From assembly GCA_003695215.1 (NCBI GenBank), contig RFIM01000148.1, forward strand, positions 1 through 22,076: a stretch of 22,076 nucleotides of DNA. The letters run 5' to 3'. The notes beneath the pieces were generated by a model that saw nothing but the letters and a program-made list of their open reading frames with translations, was not told the origin of the DNA and did not search any database. The DNA comes from Chloroflexota bacterium. GTDB taxonomy: Bacteria; Chloroflexota; Anaerolineae; Aggregatilineales; UBA2796. A program made the translations under genes and the position numbers. Each line of letters opens with the position of its first letter. Within the stretch, counting starts at the first letter, position 1. Below, one piece after another: positions 20,350 to 22,076 of the stretch.

Positions 20350-22076
20350 GCCGAGCGGCGCGCGTGATTCTGATGGCTTATGTGGGCCTCGCCTTGCTGT
20401 ATAGCCTGACCACGCCTTTGCTGGAAGCCTCTGATGAGCTGTGGCACTATCCGATGGTGCAGTACCTGGCCACTAACGGCTTCAGCTTGCCCGTGCAGCG
20501 CGCAGGCATCGAGACGGCATGGCGCCAAGAAGGCGGCCAGCCGCCGCTGTATTATTTTTTGGCGGCTGCGCTCACCTTCTGGCTAGATACCAGCGATTTG
20601 CCGCTGATCCGCTATCTCAATCCGCACGCAGATATCGGCTTAGTCTTGCCTGACCGCAACGCCAACATGACTATCCACACGGCAGCGCGTCACCTTGGCT
20701 CGGGCGCGCTCTGGGCGATCTACCTCTCGCGCGGGCTCTCAGTGGCACTCGGCGCGTTGACCGTCTGGCTGACCTACCTGTTGGCGCGAGAGCTCTTTCC
20801 GCAGCGCGAAGGCGTGGCGCACTTGGCCATGGCGCTGACGGCCTTCAACCCGATGTTTTTGTTCATCAGCGGCAGCGTGAACAACGACAATCTCTCGACC
20901 TTATTGGCGACTGCGCTGTTGGTGTGCCTAGCGCGCCTGCTCAAACGCGCTGACGCGCCTTCCGTTCGCGCGCTGATCGGCATCGGCTTTCTGAGCGGCG
21001 CGGGCATGTTGGCCAAGTTCAACATCGGCTTTCTGCTACCGCTGATTGCTCTGGCTCTAGCGCTGAACGCTTGGCGCGTCCGTAGCCTACGCGCCTTCGC
21101 GATCGGCGCGGCGATCACCGGCGGCTTGACGATCTTGATTGGCGCGTGGTGGTATCTGCGCAACTGGCAGCTATACGGCGATCCGACAGGCCTGAACGTC
21201 TTTTTGGACATCGTGGGCAGGCGCGCCATTCCTGCTAATGCGGCGCAGTTGTGGTCGGAGCGGCATACCTTCCTGATGAGCTACTGGGGCTTCTTTGGCG
21301 GCGTGAACGTGCCGTTCGCCGATTTCATCTACACGGTTTTCAACGCTTTGGCGGCGCTGAGCGCCTTCGGCTTGCTGTTGGGCGCCTTCGGAAGGCACCT
21401 GCTGCGCCTGGATGCGCTCTGGCTAGCGCGCGCCGTCAGCCTGGTGTGGATCGCGGTGCTGTTCGGCAGCTTGCTGCGCTGGACGAGCGAGACCTGGGCA
21501 TCGCAAGGGCGGCTGATGTTCGCGGCCATTGCGCCGATCAGCCTTTGGCTAGCGCTGGGCGCGTGGCGGCTTGGCGGCGTGTGGCTAGCGCGCTCGATCG
21601 CGGCGTGGCATGTCTTCGCGGCCTTAGCAGGCCTGGCGACCATAGCCATGGCCTATCGTCCGCCTGCGCTGAGCGCGCACTTGCCCGACTCGGAGTGGCG
21701 CGCTATAGCGACGTTCGCCGAGCCTGAGACGCCTGATCGAGCGGCGCTCGCGCTTTATGCCCAGCGCCAGCTGACTCTGACGGCCCAGCCTGCTGAGTAT
21801 GTCACCTTTGAGCTGATTTTCCAGCAAAGGGCAAGCATGCGCCGCGATTGGAGCGTATTCATCCATCTAGAGAATGAAGCAGGCACTATCGTGGCGCAAC
21901 GCGATGTGTTCTTAGGCCAAGGCTTGTGGGCCACTAGCCAAATGCAGCATATCGGTCAATTTTGGCAGAATCGCTTTGCCGTGCGCCTGCCCGATTACGC
22001 TTATGCACCACAAGCTCTGACGATCTGGCTCGGTTTCTATGACCTGAAGACAGGCGAGCGCCTGCTTGGAAACGGC
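20346..22076 (+). CDS. Polytopic GT-C type glycosyltransferase (PMT/ArnT-like), cut by window end
   Basis: The frame from ATG 20346 is open for 577 codons to the last base, so the C-terminus is missing. About ten membrane helices fill residues 5-440. After the first helix comes EASDELWHYPMVQYLA with an acidic pair (Asp30, Glu31) where GT-C enzymes hold the catalytic Asp in the first periplasmic loop. GGQPPLYYFLAA (63-74) is the common QPPLYY motif of this group. From about residue 460 the chain turns soluble and beta-rich (VFIHLENEAGTIVAQRD), a domain often attached to these proteins. It probably takes a sugar from a polyprenyl-phosphate donor outside the membrane. It overlaps the preceding GT4 by 4 bp and ends the six-gene run visible here. 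Confidence 0.88.
   Translation, partial: MSRAARVILMAYVGLALLYSLTTPLLEASDELWHYPMVQYLATNGFSLPVQRAGIETAWRQEGGQPPLYYFLAAALTFWLDTSDLPLIRYLNPHADIGLVLPDRNANMTIHTAARHLGSGALWAIYLSRGLSVALGALTVWLTYLLARELFPQREGVAHLAMALTAFNPMFLFISGSVNNDNLSTLLATALLVCLARLLKRADAPSVRALIGIGFLSGAGMLAKFNIGFLLPLIALALALNAWRVRSLRAFAIGAAITGGLTILIGAWWYLRNWQLYGDPTGLNVFLDIVGRRAIPANAAQLWSERHTFLMSYWGFFGGVNVPFADFIYTVFNALAALSAFGLLLGAFGRHLLRLDALWLARAVSLVWIAVLFGSLLRWTSETWASQGRLMFAAIAPISLWLALGAWRLGGVWLARSIAAWHVFAALAGLATIAMAYRPPALSAHLPDSEWRAIATFAEPETPDRAALALYAQRQLTLTAQPAEYVTFELIFQQRASMRRDWSVFIHLENEAGTIVAQRDVFLGQGLWATSQMQHIGQFWQNRFAVRLPDYAYAPQALTIWLGFYDLKTGERLLGNG

Noticed and set aside
1..22076. CRISPR array, insertion sequence, prophage or att site next to the tRNA
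   Set aside because: No spaced direct repeats, transposase, integrase or repeated tRNA 3' end was seen.

Overview
The window is about 22 kb of dense, GC-rich (roughly 60% by eye) bacterial chromosome. It carries 16 complete protein genes, two genes cut by the window edges, one tRNA and one riboswitch. Genes are packed with ATGA, TGATG and longer overlaps, and there is no gap over 300 bp. Gene style, the S-box before metK, a membrane glycosyltransferase with a soluble C-terminal beta domain and many GT4/GT2 enzymes fit a Chloroflexota (Anaerolineae-like) bacterium. That placement is an inference from style, not from a marker gene.

Left part (1-3625): the 5' end of plsX (phospholipid synthesis) reads leftwards. 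Divergent from it are a large membrane protein ending in an endonuclease/exonuclease/phosphatase (EEP) fold and a lipid-type GT4 glycosyltransferase, suggesting envelope lipid work. 3633-5760: xpt-guaA, a leftward purine salvage and GMP operon with overlapping genes. 5931-9362: an archaeal-type tyrosyl-tRNA synthetase, a four-helix membrane protein, a ribulokinase and tRNA-Pro(UGG). 9478-12140: a small-molecule kinase-like protein, then a textbook promoter, a SAM-I riboswitch and metK.

Middle (12329-15716): a response regulator, a small unknown protein and the tRNA t6A gene tsaC/sua5 read rightwards. They meet, stop codon on stop codon, a leftward soluble histidine kinase whose N-terminal receiver-like domain has Glu where the phospho-Asp should be. 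Regulator and kinase probably form one two-component system split around tsaC.

Right part (15861-22076): a rightward six-gene run of phosphoribosyltransferase, radical SAM/SPASM-like protein, SAM methyltransferase, GT2, an unusual GT4, and a polytopic GT-C type glycosyltransferase cut by the window end. This looks like a surface glycan or glycolipid assembly cluster with an unexplained radical-SAM step.

The most striking whole-window signal is near absence of CCGG: about nine copies by eye where over 150 are expected from composition. Codon choice is shaped around it: Pro is CCT before a G but CCG otherwise, and Ala-Gly is written GCA GGC. Other points of note are the archaeal-type TyrRS, the EEP domain lacking two catalytic Asp, the phosphomimic receiver, and the radical-SAM/glycosyltransferase operon.
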